57,048 bases of DNA from Nanobdellota archaeon (GCA_022565615.1 JAIUMM010000007.1:1-57048); one strand, 5' to 3'; positions 19,912 through 29,773 are shown, numbered from the stretch's first letter. Program-made: numbers and translations. The notes: a model not told the origin generated them from the letters alone.

Positions 19912-19942
19912 CTTATTAAAAAAATAACTTATTAAAAAATAA
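19898..19942 (+). repeat. Three tandem copies of the rpoA2 terminal sequence TTATTAAAAAATAA
   Basis: TTATTAAAAAATAA at 19898-19911, TTATTAAAAAAATAA at 19913-19927, TTATTAAAAAATAA at 19929-19942. Confidence 0.85.
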
Positions 19943-20129
19943 TTTATGGGAAATATTTTTTCAAATAATATATTTTCGTATTATTACAATTACAACAATA
20001 TTTTTTAAAGAGTTAACAATTAAAAATAAATATAAGATGAGCATAATATATAGTCTTAATAATAATCTAAATAATAATTTTATAGATAATCAAAGTAATA
20101 ATTTTCTTAAAACTGGTGATTTCAATTAA

Positions 20130-21389
20130 ATGATAGAACTAATAATAGTATTCTCAATAATCCTTGTGATTGTTATTTTAAGTGGTATAATTTCAGGAAC
20201 TGAAGCAGCTATTTTATCTCTAAGTCCTGCAAAAATTAAAGAATTTCTAAAATCAAATAAAGATAGTAGAAAAATTCAAGTAAAAGGTGAATTATTATTT
20301 TCAGTTAAAGAACATTTACAGTATTATATCTCAGTTCTTGTTATTTTAAACAATATTATTAATATTGGAGGTTCAGTATTAATTGGATATGTTGTAACTC
20401 AATTTTTTGGAGAAGTATTTTTAGGTATTGTAACTGCTCTTTTAACACTTCTAATTATTATTTTCTCAGAAGTTATTCCAAAAATAGTAGGAGAGAGAAA
20501 TTCACTTAAAGTATCACTTTCAATGACTCGATTTTTAGTAATTACAGGTTCATTACTTAGACCATTTGTGTTTTCAATTGAAAAAGTTATAAAAATTTTA
20601 ATTAAGCAAGAAAATAGTGAAAATGTATCTAAAGGAGAGATTAGAGAAATGGCAATTTTAGGGACTCAAGAAGGAAGTTTAGATAATTATGAAGGAGAAT
20701 TAATTGATAATATTTTTGATTTAAATGAAACGAGTGTTTATGATATTATGGTTCCAAGACATAAAATTGTAACTGTTCAACCAATATATTCATTTGATCA
20801 AATTATTGAATTAGTAAAAGAGCATGGATATACAAGATTTCCAGTTGAAGAAAATTTTGAAATTATTGGATATATTCATATTAAAGATTTATTTGGATTT
20901 ACTAACAAACCTGAGAGTTTTAAAGTTAAAGATATTATGAGACAATTAGTGTTTATTCCTGATGTAATGAAGGTTGTAAATGTTGAAAAAAAATTAAAGT
21001 CTTCAAAACAACACATTTGTGCTATTGTAAATGAGCATGGAGAAGTAAGTGGAATTGTAACTTTTGAAGATATTGTTGAAGAAATTTTTGGAGATATTTC
21101 AGATGAACATGATGTTGAAGAAGAAAAAGATATTGTAAAAATTTCAGATAATATGTATCAAGTAAAAGGAGATTGTGAAATTGTAAAATTAAATGAAGAA
21201 TTAGATTTAGATATTTATGAAGATGAAGATTATTCAACTCTAAATGGATATTTACTTCATACACTTGAGAGGATGCCAAATTTGAAAGAAGAAGTAGTAA
21301 CTAAAGAAGGAATTTTTAGGGTTATTGCAAAAGATAAAAAAAGAGTTGTAAAAGTTGAATTTGAGAAGAAAAATTCACTATTAGCTTAA
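20130..21389 (+). CDS. CNNM/CorC-type membrane protein with CBS pair
   Basis: N-terminal DUF21-like TM region, VPRHKIVTVQ...GYTRFPV...HVKDLF-like IHIKDLFGF, CorC_HlyC C-terminal domain. Confidence 0.9.
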   Translation: MIELIIVFSIILVIVILSGIISGTEAAILSLSPAKIKEFLKSNKDSRKIQVKGELLFSVKEHLQYYISVLVILNNIINIGGSVLIGYVVTQFFGEVFLGIVTALLTLLIIIFSEVIPKIVGERNSLKVSLSMTRFLVITGSLLRPFVFSIEKVIKILIKQENSENVSKGEIREMAILGTQEGSLDNYEGELIDNIFDLNETSVYDIMVPRHKIVTVQPIYSFDQIIELVKEHGYTRFPVEENFEIIGYIHIKDLFGFTNKPESFKVKDIMRQLVFIPDVMKVVNVEKKLKSSKQHICAIVNEHGEVSGIVTFEDIVEEIFGDISDEHDVEEEKDIVKISDNMYQVKGDCEIVKLNEELDLDIYEDEDYSTLNGYLLHTLERMPNLKEEVVTKEGIFRVIAKDKKRVVKVEFEKKNSLLA

Positions 21390-21549
21390 ACTAAATGTTT
21401 AAAATAAATTAAGTTTTTGTATTTCACTATTTTTTTAATTTAAGATTATTAATTTAAATTATTAATTTAAAACTATAAATTCAGACTATAAATTTACAAT
21501 ATATTAAATACAAACTTTTTTATAGTATAATTTTTATGTTTTAATTATA

Positions 21550-22206
21550 ATGAATATTGTTCTTTTAGATTGTGGAATTATTAAAGACCCTCTTAGAAGT
21601 AGAAGTTTGAAAATTATTGAAAAAGTTAACCAACTAGGTTTTGATATTAAACGAGTTGAAGTGTTAGAAAATCAAAGGATTGAAGAGGATTTAGAACATA
21701 TTACACATATTATAATATCAGGTTCAGGACTAGATTTTGATTCACATCAAGTTGGAATTGAATATGTACGAGAAGTAATTATCAGATGTAAGATATTAAA
21801 TATAGAAGTATTAGGAGTATGTTTTGGGGCTCAGGTAATAGCTGATGTATTAGGAGGAGAAGTTGTAAAACAAAGATGCTCTGAATTTGGATTTGAAGAA
21901 ATTGAAGTTCTTCAAGAAGATAAATTAGTAGAAAATTTGCCAAAAAAATTTGATGCATTTGAGTACCATTTTGATTGTATTAAATCTCTTCCTTCAAATT
22001 TTACACTAATTGGTAAGAGTAAAAATTGTATTCAAATTTATAAATATAATAATTTTTATGGAGTTCAATTTCACCCTGAAGTTGATTCAATGTTTGCACA
22101 AAAAGAAATTGAATTAATTATAGAAAATCAATTACAAGAACATGTCAAATCTCAAGATATTTCATACACACTTCCAACTAAAATTTTTGAGAATTTTTTA
22201 AAATAG
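21550..22206 (+). CDS. Class I glutamine amidotransferase (GMP synthase subunit A-like)
   Basis: VLGVCFGAQVIADVLGG nucleophile elbow; GVQFHPEV. Confidence 0.8.
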   Translation: MNIVLLDCGIIKDPLRSRSLKIIEKVNQLGFDIKRVEVLENQRIEEDLEHITHIIISGSGLDFDSHQVGIEYVREVIIRCKILNIEVLGVCFGAQVIADVLGGEVVKQRCSEFGFEEIEVLQEDKLVENLPKKFDAFEYHFDCIKSLPSNFTLIGKSKNCIQIYKYNNFYGVQFHPEVDSMFAQKEIELIIENQLQEHVKSQDISYTLPTKIFENFLK

Positions 22207-22267
22207 TAATAATTAATATAATCAATAATAATCAATAATAATCAACATAATCTATCTAATTATTAAA

Positions 22268-22582
22268 ATGAATAATATACCAAATAAAACCTTTAATGAA
22301 CAAGTCTATGAGATAGTATCTTCAATTCCAAAAGGATATGTAATGACGTATAAACAAATTGCAAATAAACTTAATTGTAGAGCATATAGAGCAGTTGGAA
22401 ATGCACTTAATAAAAACCCACATCCAATATCAAAGGTTCCATGCCACAGAGTTATAAAAACAAACTTAGAACTAGGAGGATATGCTTGGGATATTATGAG
22501 AAAAGTTGAATTACTTGAAGCAGAAGGAATTACTTTTAAAAAAATTGGTTATGACCCTTCTAAATGGATTGTAAAGAGATGA
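22268..22582 (+). CDS. MGMT-family cysteine methyltransferase (Ogt/ATL-type)
   Basis: SKVPCHRVIKTNLELGGYAW active site. Confidence 0.9.
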   Translation: MNNIPNKTFNEQVYEIVSSIPKGYVMTYKQIANKLNCRAYRAVGNALNKNPHPISKVPCHRVIKTNLELGGYAWDIMRKVELLEAEGITFKKIGYDPSKWIVKR

Positions 22583-22625
22583 GTTATTTTTTTAATACTT
22601 TATATTAAAATTTCATAAATTTTAT

Positions 22626-23276
22626 TCAATTTGAGAATTTCCAATCTTCTCCATCAAATTTTAAATCAGTTGTTTTTTCAATATCTTTAATAAATCTTCT
22701 TCTAGTTTCACTATCAAAATATCCATAATTTGCATAATATCCATTTAGAGGCACAATATGAAATGGAAAATTATTACACATCCTATCAAATACAAGTCCA
22801 TCTCTTAAAACTATCGAGTGTTTTAAAGGAGTATCTCCACTTCCATAATATAATTTCACTTCTAAATTTTCAAAACCTTTTCTTGGTTTTTTTAAATCTC
22901 TAAAATGACTCTGAGCAGATCCCTCACCTCGATTACATAGTAAGGTATGTTCATTTCTTTCTCCTAATAAATATAAAGTTGTATTGTGGCAATAAAGACT
23001 TTGAGATACTGGAAAAAATTTAGATTTTACAACTCTTAATTCAAAACAATCTTCTTCTCCACTAAAAAAATCATCAACTTCTGCAATATTTTCAAACTCT
23101 ACTTCAATAGCTTGAGAAAATTTTCTTCTAATATTTTGTTTATCTTGTAAAATATTAAAAATTGTTTTAATTTGATACTCAAAAGTTAAGAAATTTGGAT
23201 TTATTGGTTCTCCAAATGGCTGAGATGATAAAATATTCAAAGCACCCCTTATCTCACTTCTAACTCTAGGATTCAT
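22626..23276 (-). CDS. Uncharacterized protein, co-directional with AAA ATPase
   Basis: Clean ORF 4 nt downstream of 23281..24204; no family recognised. Confidence 0.75.
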   Translation of the reverse strand: MNPRVRSEIRGALNILSSQPFGEPINPNFLTFEYQIKTIFNILQDKQNIRRKFSQAIEVEFENIAEVDDFFSGEEDCFELRVVKSKFFPVSQSLYCHNTTLYLLGERNEHTLLCNRGEGSAQSHFRDLKKPRKGFENLEVKLYYGSGDTPLKHSIVLRDGLVFDRMCNNFPFHIVPLNGYYANYGYFDSETRRRFIKDIEKTTDLKFDGEDWKFSN

Positions 23277-23280
23277 TTTC

Positions 23281-24204
23281 TTACCAATCTACTCCTCTTC
23301 TTTTTGAATCTGATTTTATTTCAAATTCTCTTCCAAATTCTCTTACTCTATCTTCTAATCCTTGTGGTGAAGACACTCTCATTAGGTGAGCATTTTGTTC
23401 AATCCAATTAGACATTGAGTAATTAGAAGTTATAACGATACTTCCAATATTCTCATTATGTATCTTTTGTAAATATGATATAATGTTAGAGTTTGTAGTT
23501 TCTTCAATTGGAACATCATCTAAAAACAAAGTATAATCATTTGCTAAATTAAATATCTCTCTCTCACTTAGTCGCTTATCTCTTGCATGAGAAATTATTT
23601 TTCCTCTCTGACTATATAATTTTCCACCAAATCCTTTTATTGTAAAATTAGGACATTTCATTTCTTTATCGAATCTATCTATATACGGTGGACACAATAA
23701 TAAACTATCATCATCTAATTTGTCAAATTCCCATTCAACTTGTTGTCTTATAACTCTTTCAAGCATTGCACTGAGTAAATGAGATTTTCCAACTCCTGGT
23801 TCTCCATGAACCCATAATAGTCTTGGATTCTTATCACTTTTTAAAAATCTTTGAGAAGCATCAATAATATCTGAATTCTCTTCTACTTGATATCCTTCAT
23901 ATGAGTTTAAAAAATTTTCAACAGGAAGATTTCCCAGTGTGTAAGAGTATCTTCTTAGAAATGATAATTCTTTTATAATATCTCTAAATTTTTGTGAGTT
24001 CTCTTCTTGTGCAGGTTTAACATACCAATTTGTAATTCCTCCTGATAATAAAAACAAATTTGTGTTATCTATATTATCAAATACTGCGTCTTCAATTATT
24101 TCTAAACTCATCTCAGATCTAACTTTATGAAGTAATTTTTTTAAGTTTTCATCAGATATATGTCCATTTGTTACATTTCTAATTTCAGGACATAATTTTG
24201 TCAT
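23281..24204 (-). CDS. DnaC/ZapE-like AAA ATPase
   Basis: LLWVHGEPGVGKSHLLSAML Walker A; YTLFLDDVPI Walker B; SIVITSNYS sensor 1. Confidence 0.75.
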   Translation of the reverse strand: MTKLCPEIRNVTNGHISDENLKKLLHKVRSEMSLEIIEDAVFDNIDNTNLFLLSGGITNWYVKPAQEENSQKFRDIIKELSFLRRYSYTLGNLPVENFLNSYEGYQVEENSDIIDASQRFLKSDKNPRLLWVHGEPGVGKSHLLSAMLERVIRQQVEWEFDKLDDDSLLLCPPYIDRFDKEMKCPNFTIKGFGGKLYSQRGKIISHARDKRLSEREIFNLANDYTLFLDDVPIEETTNSNIISYLQKIHNENIGSIVITSNYSMSNWIEQNAHLMRVSSPQGLEDRVREFGREFEIKSDSKRRGVDW

Positions 24205-24257
24205 AAATATATCAAAATTAAAATATTTATAAATTTACGTTTTAAAAGTAGTAACAA

Positions 24258-24908
24258 TTATCTTCTATAATAAAAGCTCAACTCAAATTCAAATCTTCCT
24301 TGATTTGTTGGAATATTTTGAAATTCACTTGAAACCCTTGAGTATCCTCTTCTTAAATAATAATTTTCTTCACTAATATTTAAAGATAAGTCATATTCTT
24401 GTAAATTATCCATTGTTACATTTAAATGTGAATATCTAATATCATTACTTGGAATTACTCTTAGAGTAAATGCTTTTGGACTATGAAGAGGTTCATTATC
24501 AGTAGTTCCATTAAACAATAAATGAAGACTAGAATTCATTAAATTTAAAAAAGTTGAGCATACTTCTAATTCAAAAGAAGGAGAAGTACTCTCACACGTA
24601 ATATTGTGACTTCTTTGAGTCAAACCAGTATTATCTACACATAAATTAAGAAGTCTTACACCATCAAGAGTCCTAGTTCTATAACAATCAACTCTTAGAG
24701 TTTTTAAATGTTCTATCATACTTTGTGCTATAATTTCATTTTCACTAATTAAAATTTCATTTTGAGATTGAACAGTATATACACTTCTAAATTCAGAATA
24801 TAGAAAAAATCCAAGTACAAGAATTACAAAAAATAGCATAATTCCAAAAATTTCTCCTTGAGATTTTGAAGAAAATTTGAATTTTATTTTTTTATTATTT
24901 AAATTCAT
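24258..24908 (-). CDS. Type IV pilin-like single-TM envelope protein
   Basis: Basic N-terminus, KSQGEIFGIMLFFVILVLGFFLYSEF hydrophobic helix, then beta-rich ectodomain. Confidence 0.5.
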   Translation of the reverse strand: MNLNNKKIKFKFSSKSQGEIFGIMLFFVILVLGFFLYSEFRSVYTVQSQNEILISENEIIAQSMIEHLKTLRVDCYRTRTLDGVRLLNLCVDNTGLTQRSHNITCESTSPSFELEVCSTFLNLMNSSLHLLFNGTTDNEPLHSPKAFTLRVIPSNDIRYSHLNVTMDNLQEYDLSLNISEENYYLRRGYSRVSSEFQNIPTNQGRFEFELSFYYRR

Positions 24909-24963
24909 ATATAATGAGTTATAATAAAATTTTATAAATCTATGTTGTTAAAAATAAATATAA

Positions 24964-27093
24964 ATGTTAATTAATACTAAATTAAACAGTAATTTGCTTT
25001 TTACTAGACAACAAATAAACTTCTTTTTAAAATTTATTTTAGTATTCTTCCTTCTCTTTTCTTCAATTCAATATACATTTTCACAATCACAAGATTCAAT
25101 TTATTCAAGTATATTAGAGTTAGAAATTACACATAATTTGGGAGTTGAATTATCAAAAAATTCTCCAAGTGCTATATTAAATCAATTACTTATAAATTCT
25201 CATTACGTATTACTTAATATAAGTCCGTATCAAGTAATTAATAATATTCAAATAGCTCCTTCTTCAATTGAAAATGAAGTTCTTACAAAAAATAATGAAG
25301 AAGAAAATTTATTTAGACAATATACTATTATTAATGAGAATGTACAAGATTCAACTAGAATAGATATTCAAAATAAATATATATTAACTTCAACACCCTT
25401 TTTCCCAAAAATAAATTCAAAGCAAACATATCCTCTTAGTAGTTCTCAAATTCAAGAGCATTCAAAATATTTACAATTTAGCGATATGATAAATACTAAT
25501 TCACAGCTTCAAGAAAAAGCGTTTGAACTTGCACAAGGAGAAGATGACGTATTTGTAATTGCGACAAAAGTAGCTAATTGGTTAGAACAAGAAATTGAGT
25601 ATGATTTATCAACTATTTTTGAAAATCCAAATCAAAATGCAGTTGAAATATTTAACTCTAAAAGAGGAGTTTGTAAAGAATTATCTATAATATATATCTC
25701 AATGCTCAGATCGTTACAAATTCCTGCTAGAATGGCTCTAGGTTATTCATATACAACATCTCAAGAGATAGTTGATTTAGTGGGGGATAATTGGGGAGGG
25801 CATGCATGGGTTGAAGTATTAATAGGAGATGAGTGGGTTCCTTTTGATTTAGCATATAGACAATATGGATATGTAGGTTCAACTCATTTGTTGTTTCAAA
25901 GAAGTGCTGATATAAATGAGTTAGGAATTTCAGTTGAAATGAGCTCCTTTGAATATGAATTTGTTCAAAATTCATTAACTTCTTCAATGAATTTTAATGT
26001 GTTAGAACAAATAGAATCTTATCTTTTAAATGAGATTTCTATTCAAGCAATTCTTACTTCACAAGAAGATGAATATCAAAGTGGTTCATATGTATTTCTT
26101 GAAGCTACTATTACAAATCCTCATAACCATTATATTGCTCAAGAGCTACAATTAATATTTCCTCAAGAGTTAATTGAAATAACTCCTTCAACACAGCTAA
26201 TAACTCTCACCCCAAACTCACAAACTCATATAGGGTACATATTACAAATTCCAGAAGATTTCAATAATTATATTTTCCCAATTTCATTATATTCAATTTC
26301 AAATTTAAGACAAACTTCAGTAGGGGAGTTTAGAATTACATCAAGACAAAGAGGAGTTATGCATACAAAAGAATATGTTGAATTACAGTTTGAAGAGTTA
26401 AAAATAAATAATAATCAAAACAATAATGAAAATACAAATAATCAATATAATAACCAATACCAGTTTATAGATAATAAAGAAGAAGATATTAAAGAGGAAA
26501 GTAAAGAAGAATCATTAGAAAACTTATTAATAACTCTTACTAATACAATAGATACTATAGTAAAAGAGGGATTAACTCAATTAAATTCAAATGAAATTTG
26601 TAATTATAGTTTTATAATTGAAGAACTAGATAATAAAAATAATTTAGAAGAGGAGAAACTTTATTTAGAGTGTGATTTAAACTTTTTATTTAGTGATGCT
26701 ATACAAAACATTGAAGAGGAATTATCAATTCAAGAACTTGAAAATATTGTACAAGACTATGAGTTTAAACTTGAACTCTGCTCTACAGGTTGTACTTCAA
26801 AAATTGTAAGATTAAATGAGTTAATAGAACTTAGAAATAATGAGGTTTTAATTATTAATCAACTTGGACAAATAGAGAATCAACTAATTTTAAAGACTCC
26901 AACTTCATTATACTCAAGTTCAATATTGAGAATAAATTCAAATTCAAAACCAATTAATAAAGAAATTGATAATTTTGCTCAAATTGATATTCAAATTGAA
27001 ATGAATCAAAGAGGAAATTTAGAGTTATTAAATCTTGATTATGAAGAGTTTGATGAAAATATTATTTTAGTAATTCAAATTGTTGATATGTAA
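24964..27093 (+). CDS. Transglutaminase-like secreted/membrane protein
   Basis: RGVCKELSIIYISMLRSLQIPARMALGY...GGHAWVEVLIGDEWVPFDLAY: Cys/His/Asp triad; N-terminal signal/TM. Confidence 0.85.
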   Translation: MLINTKLNSNLLFTRQQINFFLKFILVFFLLFSSIQYTFSQSQDSIYSSILELEITHNLGVELSKNSPSAILNQLLINSHYVLLNISPYQVINNIQIAPSSIENEVLTKNNEEENLFRQYTIINENVQDSTRIDIQNKYILTSTPFFPKINSKQTYPLSSSQIQEHSKYLQFSDMINTNSQLQEKAFELAQGEDDVFVIATKVANWLEQEIEYDLSTIFENPNQNAVEIFNSKRGVCKELSIIYISMLRSLQIPARMALGYSYTTSQEIVDLVGDNWGGHAWVEVLIGDEWVPFDLAYRQYGYVGSTHLLFQRSADINELGISVEMSSFEYEFVQNSLTSSMNFNVLEQIESYLLNEISIQAILTSQEDEYQSGSYVFLEATITNPHNHYIAQELQLIFPQELIEITPSTQLITLTPNSQTHIGYILQIPEDFNNYIFPISLYSISNLRQTSVGEFRITSRQRGVMHTKEYVELQFEELKINNNQNNNENTNNQYNNQYQFIDNKEEDIKEESKEESLENLLITLTNTIDTIVKEGLTQLNSNEICNYSFIIEELDNKNNLEEEKLYLECDLNFLFSDAIQNIEEELSIQELENIVQDYEFKLELCSTGCTSKIVRLNELIELRNNEVLIINQLGQIENQLILKTPTSLYSSSILRINSNSKPINKEIDNFAQIDIQIEMNQRGNLELLNLDYEEFDENIILVIQIVDM

Positions 27094-27324
27094 TTAACTG
27101 AAGTATTTCAGACTGATTTTTTAACTAATGAGATACATCAAGTTGAACTAGATTTAAAACCTAGAAATTATAAATTTAATTTATACTTATTTCATTATAA
27201 TATGTTAATTGAAGAAGAAATTAGAGAAATAAAAATAACTCAAGAATCAATTCAAGACACATTGTATTTTACAATAAGTAATTTTTTCACATCATTATTT
27301 TCAAAAATTACTTCTCTATTTTAA
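27094..27324 (+). pseudogene. In-frame C-terminal continuation of the transglutaminase gene after TAA
   Basis: LTEVFQTDFLTNEIHQVELDLKPRNYKFNLYLFHYNMLIEEEIREIKITQESIQDTLYFTISNFFTSLFSKITSLF* directly in frame. Confidence 0.65.
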
Positions 27325-27445
27325 GTAAGATTAAATAAAATTTAATTAAAATTTAATAAAACTAAACTAAACTAATTTAAATTGAAAAATTGTTTTATTA
27401 TTTTTAAATACAAATTTTTAAAATATTAAAAGTAATTATGATAGT

Positions 27446-28012
27446 ATGGTAGTTTGTGAATTTTCTGGAGAAGAGTGTGATAAAACAATTAAAGTGGAAA
27501 TAGCAGGAGCTATAATGAATGTGTCTTCAAAATATACTCATTTAGGAAAAATTATTGAATCTAGTACTTCTCAATACAATAAATTAGATTCTCATGGAAA
27601 ATCCCAAAATATAAATCAAACAACTAAAAATAATAATGAACAAGTTTCTTCAAATAATTTTTATAAACCTTCTAAAAAATTTATAAAAACTGAGATGAGA
27701 GTTGTTGATAATGCTGTTTCATTAATTCAATCATATATGTCTAAAAATAATTTAACAATTAAACATATTTCCCATAATGCAAATGTCAAAGAAGGAACTC
27801 TTCAAAAAATGCTTTCAAAAAAAATTCAATTTGACGTAAAAATTGCTCAACAAATAGAAAAAACATTTAAGATTTCATTAATTGAAGAAGTTGAAATTAA
27901 TCAAGAAGAAGATAATAAACCTGAAGACTATATTGTTACTAACTCATCAAAAGATCCTTCAAATAATTCAATGGAAGACTTGTTAAAAGGTGTTCTTAAA
28001 AATATAAAATAA
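27446..28012 (+). CDS. MBF1-like HTH transcription factor with degenerate zinc ribbon
   Basis: CEFSGEECDKTIKVEIAGAIMNVSSKYTHLGK then HTH (MSKNNLTIKHISHNANVKEGTLQKMLSKK). Confidence 0.7.
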   Translation: MVVCEFSGEECDKTIKVEIAGAIMNVSSKYTHLGKIIESSTSQYNKLDSHGKSQNINQTTKNNNEQVSSNNFYKPSKKFIKTEMRVVDNAVSLIQSYMSKNNLTIKHISHNANVKEGTLQKMLSKKIQFDVKIAQQIEKTFKISLIEEVEINQEEDNKPEDYIVTNSSKDPSNNSMEDLLKGVLKNIK

Positions 28013-28046
28013 ATAGTTTTTTAAATAATGAATTGGTGATGATTAT

Positions 28047-29120
28047 ATGTTAGATTTAATTATTACTTTTTTTTCAAAACAAATTTCTGATAATTATATA
28101 TATGAAATTACAATTGCAATTTTATTGCTATGCTTATATCCAATTATTTCAAGAATTATAAATTTTATAGTTAAAAATTATTTTGAGAAATGGATAAATA
28201 GAACAACTACAAAAATTGATAGTATAATTTTAAGTTCAATTGTTCCATCTATTAATCTTTTTATTTTAGCAGGACTGTTTTATATAGGAGTTATGCAATT
28301 ACAATTAGGAGGTCTTCAAGCAGTTATGGATACAATTTTTAATTTACTTTTAATTATTCCAATTGTATTTTTTTTAATTAAATTTGCAACTCAGTCTATA
28401 TCTTATTATTTTAGTGGAAAAGGTAAAGAAGCTAAATTTAATGAAGCAGCAGTTGACATTTTAATGCAAGTAGTTCAAGTTGCATTTGTAGTTATTGGAA
28501 TTTTATTAATTCTCTCAAATTTAGGTTATAACATTTCTGCTCTTTTAACTGGTCTTGGAATTGGAGGTTTAGCATTTGCCCTTGCTTCACAAGATTTATT
28601 AAAAAATTTTTTTGCAGGAATATCATTAGTATTTGATAAAGCGTTTAATAAAGGGGAGAGAGTGAAATTTGATAAATATTCAGGAAGAATTGAAGAAGTA
28701 AGACTTAGATCAACAAAATTAAGGACTTTTGAGGGTACTCTTTTGACAATTCCAAATACTAAACTCTCTGATAATGTTGTTGAGAATGTGAGTCAAATTC
28801 CAAAAGTAAGAGTTTCAATGACAATTGGAGTTGAGTATTCTACTAGTTCTAAAAAATTAAAACAAGCTAAAGAAATTATTTACAATGCTATTAAAAATAA
28901 TGAACATGCTGATGAAGAGAAAGCTTGGATTTATTTTGATAATTTCTCTGCATACTCTTTAGATATTCAAGTAATTTATTTTGCAAAAGAACTTACAATG
29001 GAAGATTGGCCTAAAAGAGTTCAATTTAAAGAAGAAATTAATTTTGAGATTAAAGAGAAGTTTGAAAAAGCAGGAATTGTCTTTGCATTCCCAACTCAGA
29101 CAATCCATATTAATAAATAA
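28047..29120 (+). CDS. MscS-family mechanosensitive channel
   Basis: LLTGLGIGGLAFALASQDLLKNFFAGISLVFDKAFNKGERV. Confidence 0.95.
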   Translation: MLDLIITFFSKQISDNYIYEITIAILLLCLYPIISRIINFIVKNYFEKWINRTTTKIDSIILSSIVPSINLFILAGLFYIGVMQLQLGGLQAVMDTIFNLLLIIPIVFFLIKFATQSISYYFSGKGKEAKFNEAAVDILMQVVQVAFVVIGILLILSNLGYNISALLTGLGIGGLAFALASQDLLKNFFAGISLVFDKAFNKGERVKFDKYSGRIEEVRLRSTKLRTFEGTLLTIPNTKLSDNVVENVSQIPKVRVSMTIGVEYSTSSKKLKQAKEIIYNAIKNNEHADEEKAWIYFDNFSAYSLDIQVIYFAKELTMEDWPKRVQFKEEINFEIKEKFEKAGIVFAFPTQTIHINK

Positions 29121-29303
29121 TTTTTTGATATTTAATTACATTTTTTTATATAATGTTCAAATTATGTTTCCAAAAACTTTTTAAATAATAAAACTATAAA
29201 TTACATTAATGATTCTAAATAGTCAGATATTTAATTTTTTAGACTTAGTTGAAGTTTTAAGATTAGAGTTATTACTGATTATTTTATTAAGATTATAAGT
29301 TTG

Positions 29304-29370
29304 AAAATCAAATAAGAATTGATTTTTGAACTATTGAGTATATATAATAATTAATTTCTTATTTGATTTT
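29304..29370. repeat. 15-bp perfect inverted repeat with 37-nt spacer
   Basis: AAAATCAAATAAGAA (29304-29318) / TTCTTATTTGATTTT (29356-29370); spacer contains TATATATAAT-like sequence. Confidence 0.85.
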
Positions 29371-29422
29371 TTCTTTAACATCTAAAGAATCAGAATTATT
29401 ATAATAATATAGATATTTAAAA

Positions 29423-29773
29423 ATGGTACAAATAAATAGAAGACAAGTTATAGCAGGAGGATTGGGATTTTTAGTAAGTTCGCCCGTTATGGGGATGATT
29501 AAATCTCAAGAAGCAAAAAATGAAGTCCAACAACAAACATTGGAGAGTAAAATTAAACCTTATGGTTTTTTTGAAGCACCTTTATTAGTGTATGATCATG
29601 AAAAATCACCTCAAGACCAATTAAGAAAAGTTAGTAATATAGGAAAATTTAGAAGAGGAGATGATTTTGTAGTTCAAACAGCAAAAGGTTTTTTTGAAGT
29701 TCAATATTTAGAAAATGGTTTTTATCAATTTAAACAACCTGAATTAGTTGAAAAATTATTTGAACTTAGTTAG
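29423..29773 (+). CDS. Small Tat-signal-like protein
   Basis: MVQINRRQVIAGGLGFLVSSPVMG twin-Arg plus hydrophobic segment. Confidence 0.6.
   Translation: MVQINRRQVIAGGLGFLVSSPVMGMIKSQEAKNEVQQQTLESKIKPYGFFEAPLLVYDHEKSPQDQLRKVSNIGKFRRGDDFVVQTAKGFFEVQYLENGFYQFKQPELVEKLFELS

Noticed and set aside
20037-20129. 30-aa N-rich ORF abutting the CorC-like gene
   Set aside because: Low-complexity AT-rich composition; could be leader peptide but no support beyond position
21022-21279. 85-aa minus-strand ORF rich in L/H/Q
   Set aside because: Shadow of the CBS/CorC gene; composition is an antisense artefact
22203-22260. Short AATCAATAAT repeats between GATase and MGMT genes
   Set aside because: Low-complexity AT microsatellite, nothing specific
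25727-25987. 86-aa minus-strand ORF
   Set aside because: Antisense to the transglutaminase core, no independent signal
28034-28092. GGTGATGA...TCTGATAA resembling C and D boxes of an sRNA
   Set aside because: GGTGATG is better explained as the ribosome-binding site of the MscS gene; no C'/D' pair or terminal stem
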